Notes: a model not told the origin generated them from the letters alone. 64,000 nucleotides of DNA from an uncultured Hyphomicrobiaceae bacterium (GCA_947258705.1 CAMYJA010000002.1:246478-310477), one strand, 5' to 3'; positions 37,969 to 47,952 are shown, counted from the first letter of the stretch. Numbers and translations: made by a program.

Positions 37969-38808
37969 GTGACTAAGGACTTACCGAGCTATTTTCACCT
38001 GCACCTCGTGTCCGATTCAACAGGCGAAACACTAGGAACCATTGCCAAGGCCGCCGCGGTTCAATATCCCGGCGTGCGCGCGATCGAGCATTCCTATCCT
38101 CTCGTAAGAAACCTGCGCAGAATGCAGCGGGTCATCCAGGAAATCGAAGCCGCCCCGGGGATCGTGCTTTACACGCTGGTGAACGAGGACCTCAAGACCC
38201 ATCTCGAGAAGAAGTGCGCCAAGCTGAAAATACCATGCGTTCATGTTCTCGAACACATACTACAAGTGTTCGATTCATTCCTTGGCGCAATAAAAGCGCC
38301 CACGGTAGGTGGACAGCATCTCCTCGACAAGGCTTACTTCGAACGGATTGAAGCGCTGAATTTCGTCATGGCCCATGATGATGGCTGCCTGCCGGAAAAT
38401 CTCGATGAGGCGGATATCATCATTCTCGGCATCAGCCGGACGTCGAAAACGCCGACGAGCATTTATCTCGCCAACCGGGGATACAAGACCTCCAACATGC
38501 CGATCGTTCCCGGCGTTCCCCTGCCGGCGGAATTCGAAAAGCCGACAACCGCCTTTATTGTCGGACTGGTGGCCAGTGCGGACAGGATATCGACCATTCG
38601 CCGCAACCGGGTCTTGACCATGGCGGACCGGGATCTTGACAATTATGTCGATCGCGAACTGATTTCCGAGGAAATCCACTATTCACGCAAGATCTATTCC
38701 GATCTCGGTTGTCCGGTTATCGACGTGACCCGCCGTTCCATTGAAGAGACGGCGGCGTCCATATTGAGGCTCTATCAGGACGCCAGGCCGGACGTTAAGA
38801 GCGATTAG
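37969..38808 (+). CDS. ppsR: Pyruvate,phosphate dikinase / PEP synthase regulatory protein (DUF299)
   Basis: This bifunctional kinase/phosphotransferase family controls PPDK or PEP synthase by threonine phosphorylation. The 279-aa protein has FHLHLVSDSTGETLGTIAKA, the P-loop-like ILGISRTSKTPTSIYLANRG, and PIVPGVPLPAEF. It starts at the right edge of the candidate oriC and leads the ppsR-maf-aroE-coaE-dnaQ run. Which dikinase it controls is not shown in this window. Confidence 0.95.
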   Translation: MTKDLPSYFHLHLVSDSTGETLGTIAKAAAVQYPGVRAIEHSYPLVRNLRRMQRVIQEIEAAPGIVLYTLVNEDLKTHLEKKCAKLKIPCVHVLEHILQVFDSFLGAIKAPTVGGQHLLDKAYFERIEALNFVMAHDDGCLPENLDEADIIILGISRTSKTPTSIYLANRGYKTSNMPIVPGVPLPAEFEKPTTAFIVGLVASADRISTIRRNRVLTMADRDLDNYVDRELISEEIHYSRKIYSDLGCPVIDVTRRSIEETAASILRLYQDARPDVKSD

Positions 38809-38815
38809 GGTTTCG

Positions 38816-39421
38816 ATGTTTCTGCAATCCACCATAGAGATCATTCTGGCCTCGGCCAGCACGGGCCGCAAGAAAATGCTGGAAGACGCCGGATTGAATT
38901 TTCGCGTTCTGCCGGCGGATGTCGATGAGGGCAGCATCATCGAGAGTCTTGAAAATGACCACATGGCGCCTTCGGATATTGCCGAGATCCTGGCCCGGAC
39001 AAAAGCGGAGACGGTGAGCGCCCGAAACGTGGATGCAGCCGTAATCGGCGCCGACCAGGTGTTGTCGCTCGGCACGGAGATATTCAGGAAAGCCCGCAAC
39101 AAGGAAGAAGCGGGCGAAGCGCTGCTCAAGCTGCGCGGCAGGACGCATCAACTGCATTCCGCCGTCGCGGTCGCCCGGGGCGGTGAGACGCGCTGGGCGC
39201 ATGTCGGCATGGCGGAACTTCACATGCGTGATTTTTCCGCTCAATATCTGGGGCAATATCTCGGCCATGCCGGAGACCGTATATTGCGGTCGGTCGGGTG
39301 CTATGAGATCGAAGGGCCGGGCGTGCATCTTTTTAACGAGATCAGCGGCGACAGCTTCACCATTCGCGGCCTGCCGCTGATTTCATTGCTGAACCATCTC
39401 TATGATGACGGAGTGTTGTGA
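38816..39421 (+). CDS. maf: Maf-family nucleotide pyrophosphatase
   Basis: Maf proteins hydrolyse non-canonical or methylated NTPs to monophosphates. The 201-aa protein has IILASASTGRKKMLEDAGL with the Maf loop, GADQVLSLG, LRGRTHQLHSAVAV and a C-terminal GLPLISLL. It begins 7 bp after ppsR and overlaps the aroE region by a few bases, so it is operonic. Confidence 0.94.
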   Translation: MFLQSTIEIILASASTGRKKMLEDAGLNFRVLPADVDEGSIIESLENDHMAPSDIAEILARTKAETVSARNVDAAVIGADQVLSLGTEIFRKARNKEEAGEALLKLRGRTHQLHSAVAVARGGETRWAHVGMAELHMRDFSAQYLGQYLGHAGDRILRSVGCYEIEGPGVHLFNEISGDSFTIRGLPLISLLNHLYDDGVL

Positions 39422-39423
39422 CA

Positions 39424-40269
39424 ATGAGCGATCCTGTACGCGTTTGCGTCGTCGGATATCCGGTCGCTCACTCGCGCTCGCCCGTCATTCACCGGTTTTG
39501 GCTCGCGCAATATGGCATTGATGGCGTTTATGAAAAATGCGAGGTGGCGCCTGAAGATTTCGAGCGCTTTATCCGTGAATTGAAACAATCAGGTTATTCG
39601 GGGGCCAATGTGACGCTGCCCCACAAGGAAGCGGCCTTCCGCCTGGCGGATGTTGCGGACGAGGCTGCGCAAAGCGTCGGTGCCGCAAATACGCTGTGGT
39701 TCGAAGGCCGGAACCTGATCGCTTCGAATACCGATATTTACGGCTTCATGACCCATTTGAATCTTTCGTCGCCGCAATGGAATACGGCCGGCCGGCCGGT
39801 GGCGTTCCTTGGCGCCGGCGGCGCCGCGCGGGCCGTCTTGCGCGGCCTTCTCGATGCTGGCGTTTCCGAAATCAGAATATTCAACCGGACGCGCGCGCGC
39901 GCGGAAGGGCTTGCCGATTATTTTGGCAGCGCCATCAGGGTGTTCGACTGGGACGACCGATCGCAGCGCCTTGGCGATTGCGGCCTTCTCGTCAACGGAA
40001 CGCAGCTCGGGATGAGCGGTGGGCCGGGTCTCGATATCGACCTGGGAACCATGCCCCGGGATGCCACGGTCTATGACATTGTCTATACGCCGCTTGAAAC
40101 GCCGCTATTGGCGCAGGCGCGGTCAGAAGGGCTCAATGCGGTCGACGGTCTGGGGATGCTGTTGCATCAGGCGGTTCCGGGTTTTGAAAAATGGTTCGGC
40201 GTGCGGCCCGGCGTCACGCACGATCTCAGGGCGGCGGTGATTTCCGACCTTGAAGGCGCGTCATGCTGA
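39424..40269 (+). CDS. aroE: Shikimate dehydrogenase
   Basis: AroE reduces 3-dehydroshikimate with NADPH. The 281-aa protein has VVGYPVAHSRSPVIHRFWL with the shikimate-binding Ser pair, NVTLPHKEAAFRLAD with the catalytic Lys, the nucleotide motif FLGAGGAARAVLRGLLDAG and VDGLGMLLHQAVPGFEKWFG. ATG 39424 is preferred over TTG 39418. Its end overlaps coaE by 7 bp. Confidence 0.95.
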   Translation: MSDPVRVCVVGYPVAHSRSPVIHRFWLAQYGIDGVYEKCEVAPEDFERFIRELKQSGYSGANVTLPHKEAAFRLADVADEAAQSVGAANTLWFEGRNLIASNTDIYGFMTHLNLSSPQWNTAGRPVAFLGAGGAARAVLRGLLDAGVSEIRIFNRTRARAEGLADYFGSAIRVFDWDDRSQRLGDCGLLVNGTQLGMSGGPGLDIDLGTMPRDATVYDIVYTPLETPLLAQARSEGLNAVDGLGMLLHQAVPGFEKWFGVRPGVTHDLRAAVISDLEGASC

Positions 40270-40889
40270 TCCTTGGATTGACCGGTTCGATCGGAATGGG
40301 AAAATCGGTGGCCGCCGACCGTTTCCGCTCGCGCGGCATTGCCGTGTTTGATGCGGATGCCGAGGTCCACCGCCTCTACCGCGAAAAAGCGGTACCATTG
40401 ATCGAAGCGGCCTTTCCCGGAACCACCAATGCCGAGGGGGTCGATCGCACCCGGTTGACCGAAGCGCTCGGAGGCAATGCCGACAATTTCGAGAAACTCG
40501 AAGCCATTGTTCATCCTCTGGTGCTCGAGGCGCAGCGGAAATTTCTCCAGACGGAACATGCGCGTGGCGCGAAACTCGTCGTTCTCGAAATACCTTTGCT
40601 GTTCGAGACGGGCGGCGTCGACAAGGTCGATGCCGTGATCGTTGTCAGCGCGACCGAGGCTCAGCAACGCGAGCGGGTGCTCGCGCGGCCCGGAATGAGC
40701 GAAGAAAAGCTTGCGCGGATTCTGGCGCGCCAGACGCCGGATGAGGAAAAACGGGCGCGGGCCGACTATGTTGTGGATACGAGCGGATCGATTGAACAAA
40801 CCGAGGATCAGATCGATATTATTATCGATTCGCACCCCGGTGTTCGCGCGTGGGTGTATGAAGCCTGGTGGCGGGAAAATGCATCATAG
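40263..40889 (+). CDS. coaE: Dephospho-CoA kinase
   Basis: CoaE performs the last step of coenzyme A synthesis. The 208-aa protein has the P-loop GLTGSIGMGKSVAADRFRSRG, VFDADAEVHRLY, HPLV and LLFETGG. The C-terminus overlaps the extended dnaQ frame. With coaA at 51829, the window holds both the first and last CoA kinases. Confidence 0.95.
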   Translation: MLILGLTGSIGMGKSVAADRFRSRGIAVFDADAEVHRLYREKAVPLIEAAFPGTTNAEGVDRTRLTEALGGNADNFEKLEAIVHPLVLEAQRKFLQTEHARGAKLVVLEIPLLFETGGVDKVDAVIVVSATEAQQRERVLARPGMSEEKLARILARQTPDEEKRARADYVVDTSGSIEQTEDQIDIIIDSHPGVRAWVYEAWWRENAS

Positions 40890-40903
40890 AAAAGGCATCG
40901 AAC

Positions 40904-41602
40904 ATGCTTCGTGAAATCGTTCTTGATACGGAAACCACCGGTCTCGATCCGAAATCGGGCCACCGGATTATCGAAATCGGCTGTGTCGAACTCGTCAATC
41001 ATATTCCGAGCGGCGAGCAATTTCACGAATTTATCAATCCTGAACGAACGGTTCCGCGCGAAGCGGTCGCGATTCACGGCATTTCGACCGAAATGCTCGC
41101 GGACAAGCCTCTCTTTGTCGATGTCGTGGATGGTTTTCTCGACTTTATCGGCGATGCGCGGTTGATCATACACAATGCCGGTTTCGATATCGGATTTCTC
41201 AATTGGGAGCTTGCCACCGTCGAGCGTGAGATTCTCACTATGGACCGGGTCGTGGATACCCTGGCGCTGGCGCGGCGCAAGCATGCCGGCAGCCCGAACA
41301 GCCTCGATGCCCTGTGCAAACGCTACAAGATCGACAATTCCGCGCGCGAGGTTCACGGCGCGCTTCTCGACAGCCAGTTGCTCGCCGAGGTCTATCTCGA
41401 ACTTATCGGCGGCCATCAGACGGAACTCGGCCTGGCTCAGGAACGCGGTGCAAAGGGCACACGTTCAAGCGGCCGCGCGGGCGGGCTCATCGAGCGGCCC
41501 GAGCCTTTGGCCCCGCGCCTGCTGAAGGAAGAGCAAGACGCCCATGACGCCTTCATCGAAACTCTTGGCGAAGATTCGCTCTGGAAAAAAATCGCTTCGT
41601 GA
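40904..41602 (+). CDS. dnaQ: DNA polymerase III epsilon subunit (proofreading exonuclease)
   Basis: The DEDDh exonuclease has ExoI motif LDTETTGLDP, ExoII LIIHNAGFDIGFLN and ExoIII HGALLDSQLLAEVYLEL. At 232 aa it includes the C-terminal tail that contacts the alpha subunit. ATG 40904 places the ExoI motif at its normal distance; an in-frame ATG at 40868 overlaps coaE and is less likely. Confidence 0.96.
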   Translation: MLREIVLDTETTGLDPKSGHRIIEIGCVELVNHIPSGEQFHEFINPERTVPREAVAIHGISTEMLADKPLFVDVVDGFLDFIGDARLIIHNAGFDIGFLNWELATVEREILTMDRVVDTLALARRKHAGSPNSLDALCKRYKIDNSAREVHGALLDSQLLAEVYLELIGGHQTELGLAQERGAKGTRSSGRAGGLIERPEPLAPRLLKEEQDAHDAFIETLGEDSLWKKIAS

Positions 41603-41841
41603 GTTTTCGGACGGATCGGGAGAAACGGCGGCACGGTTGCGCTTTACCCTCGGCCGCATTGCGTGGCCGATAATGCGCTCGTCGAACAATTGCATTGTCA
41701 GGCGTATTGTCTGCGCACCATTTCCAGGCTTCAGCTTTAAAAGCTGACATTGAGAAGAACTCGACACACTTGTCCATGAGCATGGAATGAATGTGACCCA
41801 TGTCGTATCCGAAGTCGTTTCCGAAACGTCCGAGGCCTGGG
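41603..41841. other. dnaQ-secB convergent intergenic region
   Basis: The 239 bp between two convergent genes have no supported feature. Short frames on both strands lack start signals and family features. No clear terminator hairpin with a T run is seen. Confidence 0.5.
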
Positions 41842-42348
41842 CTAGCTCGCCGGCTGCGCTTCTTCACCGGCCGTTTGCACGCGCGACGTATAGAGCGAGG
41901 CGAAATCTATGGGATCGAGGAGGAGCGGTGGAAAACCGCCCTCGCGCGTCAGGTCGGCAATGAGACGCCTTAGAAACGGAAACAGGATGGACGGGCAGTT
42001 GATCAGCAAAAACGGCTGAAGCATCTTCTCGGGAACATTGGCAATTCTGAAGACGCCCGAATAGACCGTCTCGAGGCTGTAAATGACATTGTCCGAGCTG
42101 GTGGCCTTGGCCTTGAAATCTATTGCGCTTTCATAGGTGTCTTCACCGACTTTGCGGGCGTTGACATTGACCTCGACATCGAGGTTCGGCTTTTCGTCGA
42201 GCGTTTGCAGTGACACGGGCGCTTTGGGATTTTCAAACGACAGGTCCTTGATATATTGGCCAAGTACCCGGAATTCACCTTTTTCGCCGCCGTCCTGGGC
42301 TTCGTTCGAATTGCCGTTTGCCGGCGGTGTTTGGTTTTCTTCAGCCAT
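41842..42348 (-). CDS. secB: Protein-export chaperone SecB
   Basis: SecB holds unfolded preproteins for SecA. The 168-aa protein has the family core VLGQYIKDLSFENPKAP, VYSGVFRIANVP, LLINCPSILFPFLRRLIADLTREGGFPPLLLDPIDFASLY. A hydrophilic N-terminal tail (QTPPANGNSNEAQDGGEKG) and a short tail beyond the core are usual in Alphaproteobacteria. It is in the conserved dnaQ-secB-fxsA order. Confidence 0.96.
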   Translation of the reverse strand: MAEENQTPPANGNSNEAQDGGEKGEFRVLGQYIKDLSFENPKAPVSLQTLDEKPNLDVEVNVNARKVGEDTYESAIDFKAKATSSDNVIYSLETVYSGVFRIANVPEKMLQPFLLINCPSILFPFLRRLIADLTREGGFPPLLLDPIDFASLYTSRVQTAGEEAQPAS

Positions 42349-42536
42349 AACCGTCTCGCCTTTTCATGTCATGTTGGATAAAAAATTTCCGCAGCGCGCA
42401 TTCATGCGGCCGCGATCAGCTTGTCAAAATGCGGAAACTGTTTCGTGCCGCCTTAGAATCTGGCGCCAGATGTAGCATGAGGGCTTTAAGCGGGCAATTG
42501 GGATGTGACGATTGTGCGCACGGGCTCTTATCAGGG

Positions 42537-43088
42537 CTATTTTCGGTCGGGCGGATCTTTTGCCGGATCGTCCACGCGTTCATACTCGGCCTCGATCACG
42601 GGCCCTTTGTCCCGTTTCGCATCGCGGCTGCCGGATCGAGTCGCGTCCATGTCCGGGTGTTGACCTGGCGTTGGACCGGTTCGCGTGCCTGTGCTTTGCG
42701 TGGTGCTGGAAAATATATCGACATTTATATTGGCGTTGCGGGCCATCCTTTTGAACAGCCACTTCGCCAGCCCATGGCGAAAAGCCGGGATGAAGAGCAA
42801 GAAACCCATCGTATCGGTGATCATGCCCGGGGTCAGCAGGAAAGCGCCCGCAGTGAGAAGGCTGACCCCGTCAATGACTGTATCCACAGGGATGCGCCCT
42901 TCCGACAAGGTCTTCTGGGTGCGCTCCAGGGCGGCGAAGCCCTGAGCGCGCAAAAGCGAGGCGCCGGCTATCGCGGTGACGATGACAATCCCGATCGTCC
43001 AGCCCACGCCGATGGCTTTGCCGACTTCGATGAATACGGCGATTTCGGCCAGTGGGACCAGAATAAATATCAGAAGAAGAACGGGCAT
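42537..43088 (-). CDS. FxsA family membrane protein
   Basis: FxsA-like proteins have four membrane helices and an unclear role (phage exclusion effects in E. coli when overproduced). Here LLLIFILVPLAEIAVFIEVG, GWTIGIVIVTAIAGASLLRAQGF and LLTAGAFLLTPGMITDTMGFLLFIP are all present. The C-terminal third (TGTRTGPTPGQ onward) is hydrophilic and poorly conserved. 183 aa. Confidence 0.9.
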   Translation of the reverse strand: MPVLLLIFILVPLAEIAVFIEVGKAIGVGWTIGIVIVTAIAGASLLRAQGFAALERTQKTLSEGRIPVDTVIDGVSLLTAGAFLLTPGMITDTMGFLLFIPAFRHGLAKWLFKRMARNANINVDIFSSTTQSTGTRTGPTPGQHPDMDATRSGSRDAKRDKGPVIEAEYERVDDPAKDPPDRK

Positions 43089-43357
43089 TGAAATATCGTC
43101 CTTAAGAAGCCATTTCTATCGTCATATATGGACCGTCTTTTCGAGATTAAAAGACAATCTAGGAGATCAAACGAGAATCCTGTCGCGGCAGCAAGTCATG
43201 ACAGTCCGAAAATTATTTGATACTTGCGTCATGATCTGGTGTTATATGAAATTATGACATGCTGGCGACAGCGCTCTTGATCTTTCAGAGGCATCAAACA
43301 TCTAACAATCAAATCCGGTATCTGGGTGGCTCAGATTCGGGTGGGAATTAGTGGACC

Positions 43358-44077
43358 ATGAATGAAATATTCGATATTTACACCCTCCTCTTTCTTGTCC
43401 TGGCGGTGGTGATTTTTCTGAGGCTCAGAAGCGTTCTCGGACGGAGAACCGGTAATGAGCGCCAGCCCTACGATCCCTACAGCTCCCAGAACGGAACCCC
43501 GTCTTCTGGCCGCGACAATGTCGTTCCGATGCCCGGGCAGGAGGGGCATCAAGGCACGCCTCCCTATCAGGAAGAGGAACGGGACCCGGAAGAGCGGGTC
43601 GAAGGTTTTGCGCCCGCAGGTTCCGAGCTTTCGAAGGGCCTGATCGAAATCGCCCGCAACGATCTGAGTTTCGATCCGAAACATTTCATCAGTGGCGCCA
43701 AACAGGCCTATGAGCTGATCCTGACCGCATTCGGCGAGGGCAACAGGAATTCGTTGAAGCCATTGCTCAACAAGGATGTCTATGAGGGATTTGCCTCTGC
43801 GATCGCGCAGCGCGAGGAAGAAGGAAAAATTGTCGATTCAAGCTTTGTCGGGATCGACAAGGCCGATCTCATCGAGGCGGAGGTCAAGAACAAGACGGCC
43901 CGCATCACCATCAAGTTTGTCAGCCAGCTCATCACCGCAATCCGCAATCGCAGCGGTGAGGTTATCGAAGGGGATCCGAAGGCGATCCATGAGGTGACGG
44001 ATATCTGGACGTTCGCCCGGGAAATTACATCGAGCGATCCGAACTGGAAACTGGTGGCGACGCAAACCGCGAACTGA
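43358..44077 (+). CDS. Tim44/TimA-like domain protein
   Basis: An N-terminal membrane helix (IYTLLFLVLAVVIFLRLRSVL) is followed by a proline/glutamate-rich linker and a C-terminal Tim44-like domain (about residues 95-235) with FISGAKQAYELILTAFGEGNRNSLKPLLNKDVYEGF and DIWTFAREITSSDPNWKLVAT. Its mitochondrial relative tethers the import motor; bacterial function is unknown. It is divergent from fxsA and upstream of mltA, as in other Alphaproteobacteria. Confidence 0.92.
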   Translation: MNEIFDIYTLLFLVLAVVIFLRLRSVLGRRTGNERQPYDPYSSQNGTPSSGRDNVVPMPGQEGHQGTPPYQEEERDPEERVEGFAPAGSELSKGLIEIARNDLSFDPKHFISGAKQAYELILTAFGEGNRNSLKPLLNKDVYEGFASAIAQREEEGKIVDSSFVGIDKADLIEAEVKNKTARITIKFVSQLITAIRNRSGEVIEGDPKAIHEVTDIWTFAREITSSDPNWKLVATQTAN

Positions 44078-44118
44078 AACCAAATTCGGGGGGCCTGAAT
44101 TCTGGGCCGTTTAAGGTA

Positions 44119-45324
44119 ATGTCAAATAGAGCGCGCCATGCATTGCAAAAATGCGTGGCGCTTTCAATTGCAGGCTTGTTGATAATGCTGGATGTTGGCC
44201 AAACGCACGCATTAACGGCGCTCGATGCCTATGGCAAGCGCGGGCGGATGGGTATGAAAAAGGTTAGCTTCGATCAGCTCCCCGGCTGGAAGAGCGACGA
44301 TCACGAGCAGGCATTTCGCGCCTTTTTGCGTTCGTGCAAGAGCCTTTCGGGCAAGAACTCCTCAAGACCCAAAAGAAGCATGGCGCTTCTCAAACGGGTC
44401 TGCCGGAAAGCCGCGCTCAAGGGCGGGCGCATTTCCCAGGCCGAGGCCAGGCAGTTTTTCGAAGCTCATTTCACGCCCCATAAAGTTGTCACGCCCAAAT
44501 CCACCGGATTGCTGACCGGTTATTACGAACCGCTTCTCAACGGATCGCGCAAGCCCGATGACCGTTTTAATATTCCGATTTTGAAACGGCCGGACGATCT
44601 CGTTAATCTTGTAAAGGAGACCTTGCGGGGCTCGACCAACGAGAAGCTCACCCATGCCAGAAAGACCGCAAAAGGCCTGGTGCCCTATTTTACGCGTGCC
44701 GAAATCGAAAACGGCGCGCTGAAATCGAAAGGGCTCGAAATCCTTTATCTCGACGATCCCGTCGATGCGTTTTTTCTTCACGTGCAGGGCTCGGGCCGCA
44801 TCAAGCTGCGCGATGGCAGCAAGATCCGTATCGGATATGACGGAAAAAACGGCTACCGCTACACCTCGATCGGTGGCGTCCTTGTCGACAAGGGCGAGGT
44901 GAGCTGGGATAATTTGACACTCCATTCCCTGCGTAAATGGCTCGAACTCGACCGCGAGCGGGGCCGGCAGATCCTGTGGCAGAACAGGTCCTATATCTTT
45001 TTTCGCGAACACAGGGAGAAGAAGCTCACCGGACCGCTCGGGGCAGCCGACATCCCGCTGACGTCCGGACGCAGTTTGGCGGTGGATGCGGGCTATCACC
45101 CGCTTGGCGTTCCCATATATGTCACATCGCCCTCCCTGCGACATGGCAGCGGGTCGAAGTCCGGTGGTTTCAAGCGGCTGATGATCGCGCAGGATGTCGG
45201 CTCGGCCATCAAGGGGGCGGTCCGGGGCGATATTTATTTCGGCTCGGGCAAGAAGGCCGGCGCGCTTGCGGGCCGGACCAAGCATTCCGGCTCCTTCACG
45301 GTTCTTCTGCCGTCTTCGGAATGA
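44119..45324 (+). CDS. mltA: Membrane-bound lytic murein transglycosylase A
   Basis: MltA cleaves glycan strands of peptidoglycan to 1,6-anhydro ends. The 401-aa precursor has a signal sequence (VALSIAGLLIMLDVGQTHA). Family motifs are GLLTGYYEPLLNGS, FFLHVQGSGRIKL, and AQDVGSAIKGAVRGDIYFGSG, which holds the catalytic Asp. No lipobox cysteine is visible at the cleavage site, so it may be a periplasmic rather than lipidated form. Confidence 0.94.
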   Translation: MSNRARHALQKCVALSIAGLLIMLDVGQTHALTALDAYGKRGRMGMKKVSFDQLPGWKSDDHEQAFRAFLRSCKSLSGKNSSRPKRSMALLKRVCRKAALKGGRISQAEARQFFEAHFTPHKVVTPKSTGLLTGYYEPLLNGSRKPDDRFNIPILKRPDDLVNLVKETLRGSTNEKLTHARKTAKGLVPYFTRAEIENGALKSKGLEILYLDDPVDAFFLHVQGSGRIKLRDGSKIRIGYDGKNGYRYTSIGGVLVDKGEVSWDNLTLHSLRKWLELDRERGRQILWQNRSYIFFREHREKKLTGPLGAADIPLTSGRSLAVDAGYHPLGVPIYVTSPSLRHGSGSKSGGFKRLMIAQDVGSAIKGAVRGDIYFGSGKKAGALAGRTKHSGSFTVLLPSSE

Positions 45325-45331
45325 GCGCCAC

Positions 45332-45911
45332 ATGTCACGAGACAATTCCAGGAAAAACCGTTCTCATGGGCGAAATATCGACCAGGATGAGGCCCAATTA
45401 TGGGCCGAGATCACCAATGCCGTCGATCCGCTCGACGATGAGCAAAAGAAAATCGTTCTGAAACCTGCGCGCTCCGACGGCAAACCGGGAGCGGAGGCGG
45501 CTCACCCAAGGCATAGTTCCGCGTCCCGGCCGGGTGCTGCCGATATGCCCGGGCCGGCACAAGATGGAAACAAGAGCGCCGGCCGGTTATCCGACGAGCC
45601 CTTCGACCGGCGGAATATGCGCAAGATCGGCAGCGGGCAGATTTCAATAGATGACCGGATCGATCTCCATGGCATGCGCCAGAGCGAGGCTTTTCAGACC
45701 CTTAAAAACTTCCTGATCGATGCGCAGGCCGCCCATTGCCGGACCGTTCTCGTGATTACCGGTAAGAGAAACCGGCGTGCTCAAGCGCGAGGTGCCGAAT
45801 TGGCTCAACTCGCCCGATCTTCAGGGTGTGGTGCTCGGTTATTCGACATCGCTTGCGCGGCATGGCGGCGAGGGTGCGCTTTACGTCAGATTGCGGCGCG
45901 CGCGGGACTGA
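45332..45911 (+). pseudogene. Smr-domain DNA/RNA nuclease-like gene with an apparent frameshift
   Basis: The frame from ATG 45332 reads SRDNSRKNRSHG, a disordered linker, then the Smr core ISIDDRIDLHGMRQSEAFQT and RTVLVITGK. At about 45764-45772 (AAGAGAAACC) the family sequence continues in the +1 frame as GVLKREVPNWLN, GYSTSLARHGGEGALYVRLRR, ending TGA 45909-45911. The original frame runs on to 46021 as unrelated residues. Removing one A restores the whole Smr domain. It is therefore either a real inactivating insertion or a sequencing/assembly error; the intact downstream half suggests a recent or artefactual event. Confidence 0.85.
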
Positions 45912-45941
45912 CCCGTATACTGCTTGGCCCCGTGGATAAAA

Positions 45942-47249
45942 TCAGAGAACGAAGCGCGACAGGTCAGCGTCTTTCGCAAGGTCGCCGATATGCTGCTGTA
46001 CATAAGCCTCGTCGATGGTGATTTTTTCGCCCGATTTGTCGGATGCCTCGAAGCTGATTTTGTCCAGCACCCGCTCCATAACCGTCATCAGGCGGCGGGC
46101 ACCGATATTTTCAACGTTTGAATTGACCTCGACCGCAATCCCGGCAAGCGCGTCGATTGCATCCGCGGTGAATTCGAGCTCGACGCCTTCGGTCTTCAGG
46201 AGTGCGATATACTGGGTGATCAGGCTCGCCCTGGGTTCGGTGAGTATTCGCTTGAAATCCTCCTTGTCGAGGGCGCGCAATTCGACTCTGATCGGCAGAC
46301 GTCCCTGCAGTTCCGGCAGAAGATCGGATGGTTTCGATACATGGAAGGCGCCCGACGCGATGAACAGGATGTGGTCGGTTTTCACGGGACCGTATTTTGT
46401 CGAGACGATGGTGCCTTCAATGAGCGGCAGGAGGTCGCGCTGAACGCCCTCGCGGCTGACATCGCCGCCGGTCCGTTCGGTCCGGGCGCAAATCTTGTCG
46501 ATCTCGTCGAGAAACACAATACCGTGGTTTTCAGCAAGATCGATGGCCTTTGAAATGATCTGGTCGTCGTCGATGAGCTTGTCGGATTCTTCCGCGATCA
46601 ACAGGTCGTAGCTTTCGTCGACCGTGACCTTTTTTGTTTTGGTCGACTCGCCAAAGGCTTTGCCGAGCATATCGCCGATATTGATCATTCCGACCTGCGC
46701 CCCGGGCATTCCCGGCACATCGAAGCTCGGCATGCCGTGAGCATGGTCCGCGACCTCGATTTCGATTTCCTTGTCGTCAAGCTCGCCGCTGCGCAGTTTT
46801 TTGAGAAAGGACTCGCGCGTGCTCGCCTTGGCGTCGGGACCGACCAGGGCTTCGAGAACCCGGCTTTCCGCGTTTAACTGAGCCCGCGCCTGGACCTCCT
46901 TGCGACCGGCTTCGCGCACCAGGCTGATGCCGGTTTCGATCAGGTCCCGGACGATCTGGTCGACATCGCGGCCCACATAACCGACTTCGGTGAATTTGGT
47001 GGCTTCGATTTTTATGAATGGAGCGTTGGCCAGACGCGCCAGGCGCCTCGAGATTTCCGTTTTACCAACGCCGGTCGGGCCGATCATGAGTATGTTTTTC
47101 GGCAGAACCTCCTCACGCAATTCCTCATCGAGCTGTTGCCGGCGCCAGCGGTTCCTCAGCGCAATGGCGACGGCTCTCTTGGCGTCGTTCTGGCCGATGA
47201 TATGGCGGTCGAGCTCGGATACGATTTCTCTGGGGGAAAAACTTGTCAT
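45942..47249 (-). CDS. hslU: ATP-dependent protease ATPase subunit HslU
   Basis: HslU is the AAA+ unfoldase of the HslUV protease. The 435-aa protein has the N-terminal [14 protein letters not shown] box, Walker [18 protein letters not shown], pore motif GYVGRDV, the I-domain (about 110-240), Walker [12 protein letters not shown] and sensor residues. It is 81 bp downstream of hslV. Confidence 0.97.
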   Translation of the reverse strand: MTSFSPREIVSELDRHIIGQNDAKRAVAIALRNRWRRQQLDEELREEVLPKNILMIGPTGVGKTEISRRLARLANAPFIKIEATKFTEVGYVGRDVDQIVRDLIETGISLVREAGRKEVQARAQLNAESRVLEALVGPDAKASTRESFLKKLRSGELDDKEIEIEVADHAHGMPSFDVPGMPGAQVGMINIGDMLGKAFGESTKTKKVTVDESYDLLIAEESDKLIDDDQIISKAIDLAENHGIVFLDEIDKICARTERTGGDVSREGVQRDLLPLIEGTIVSTKYGPVKTDHILFIASGAFHVSKPSDLLPELQGRLPIRVELRALDKEDFKRILTEPRASLITQYIALLKTEGVELEFTADAIDALAGIAVEVNSNVENIGARRLMTVMERVLDKISFEASDKSGEKITIDEAYVQQHIGDLAKDADLSRFVL

Positions 47250-47330
47250 GAATTGTTACGTCTGTCTCTGTATCATTTTGCGGATCGGCGTCAGCCCTGG
47301 ATGACCGTCGCCGGTGGAAATGCGTTAAAA

Positions 47331-47888
47331 TCACTTATCGCTGGCAAGCGTTTCTACAATAATATTTTCATTGGTGTAGACGCAGATTTCGGCGGCGACC
47401 TTCATGGCGCGGCGGGCGATTTCCTCGGCGTCCATATCCGTATCGTTAAGGGCGCGCGCCGCCGCCAATGCGTAATTGCCGCCCGAGCCGATGCCCATCA
47501 GATTGTTTTCTGGCTCCAGCACGTCGCCGGTGCCCGTGAGAACCAGCGTATCCTTGTTGTCCGCAACGATCATCATCGCTTCGAGCCGGCGCAGATATTT
47601 GTCCGTGCGCCAGTCCTTGGCCAGCTCGACACATGCACGCATGAGCTGATCGGGATATTGTTCGAGCCTGCCCTCGAGGCGTTCGAACAGGGTGAATGCG
47701 TCGGCGGTCGCGCCTGCAAAACCACTGATGACATTGCCTTTGCCGAGCCTGCGCACCTTGCGCGCATTGCCTTTCAATATCGTCTGGCCGAGGCTGACCT
47801 GGCCGTCTCCAGCGATGACGACCTTGCCGCCCTTGCGCACGGTCACGATCGTGGTGCCGCGCCAGTTTTGAGATGAGGTTTCGCTCAA
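47331..47888 (-). CDS. hslV: ATP-dependent protease proteolytic subunit HslV
   Basis: HslV is a proteasome-like threonine peptidase. The catalytic Thr is in the [28 protein letters not shown] block, so the chain must be trimmed of about ten N-terminal residues ([11 protein letters not shown]). [29 protein letters not shown] and [14 protein letters not shown] are conserved. 185 aa. A heat-shock-type promoter lies just upstream. Confidence 0.97.
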   Translation of the reverse strand: MSETSSQNWRGTTIVTVRKGGKVVIAGDGQVSLGQTILKGNARKVRRLGKGNVISGFAGATADAFTLFERLEGRLEQYPDQLMRACVELAKDWRTDKYLRRLEAMMIVADNKDTLVLTGTGDVLEPENNLMGIGSGGNYALAAARALNDTDMDAEEIARRAMKVAAEICVYTNENIIVETLASDK

Positions 47889-47923
47889 GGTGCGTAAAAT
47901 CCTTTGTTTGTCTATAACAGCCC

Positions 47924-47952
47924 ATATCGGATTGGCTGAACGTTAAGTCAAG
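47924..47952 (-). promoter_or_regulatory. Heat-shock sigma-32-like promoter for hslVU
   Basis: Read on the minus strand, CTTGAC (47952-47947), a 16-bp spacer and CCGATAT (47930-47924) match the alphaproteobacterial RpoH pattern CTTG-N17-CYTATNT. The start would fall about 30 nt before the hslV ATG. HslUV is a classic heat-shock operon. Confidence 0.5.

Noticed and set aside
44362-45345. 327-codon minus-strand frame inside mltA
   Set aside because: Antisense to MltA with all its motifs intact on the plus strand.
45764-45772. Programmed +1 frameshift in the smr gene
   Set aside because: The site lacks a classic slippery stop-codon context; a one-base insertion or read error explains it more simply, though this is not proved.
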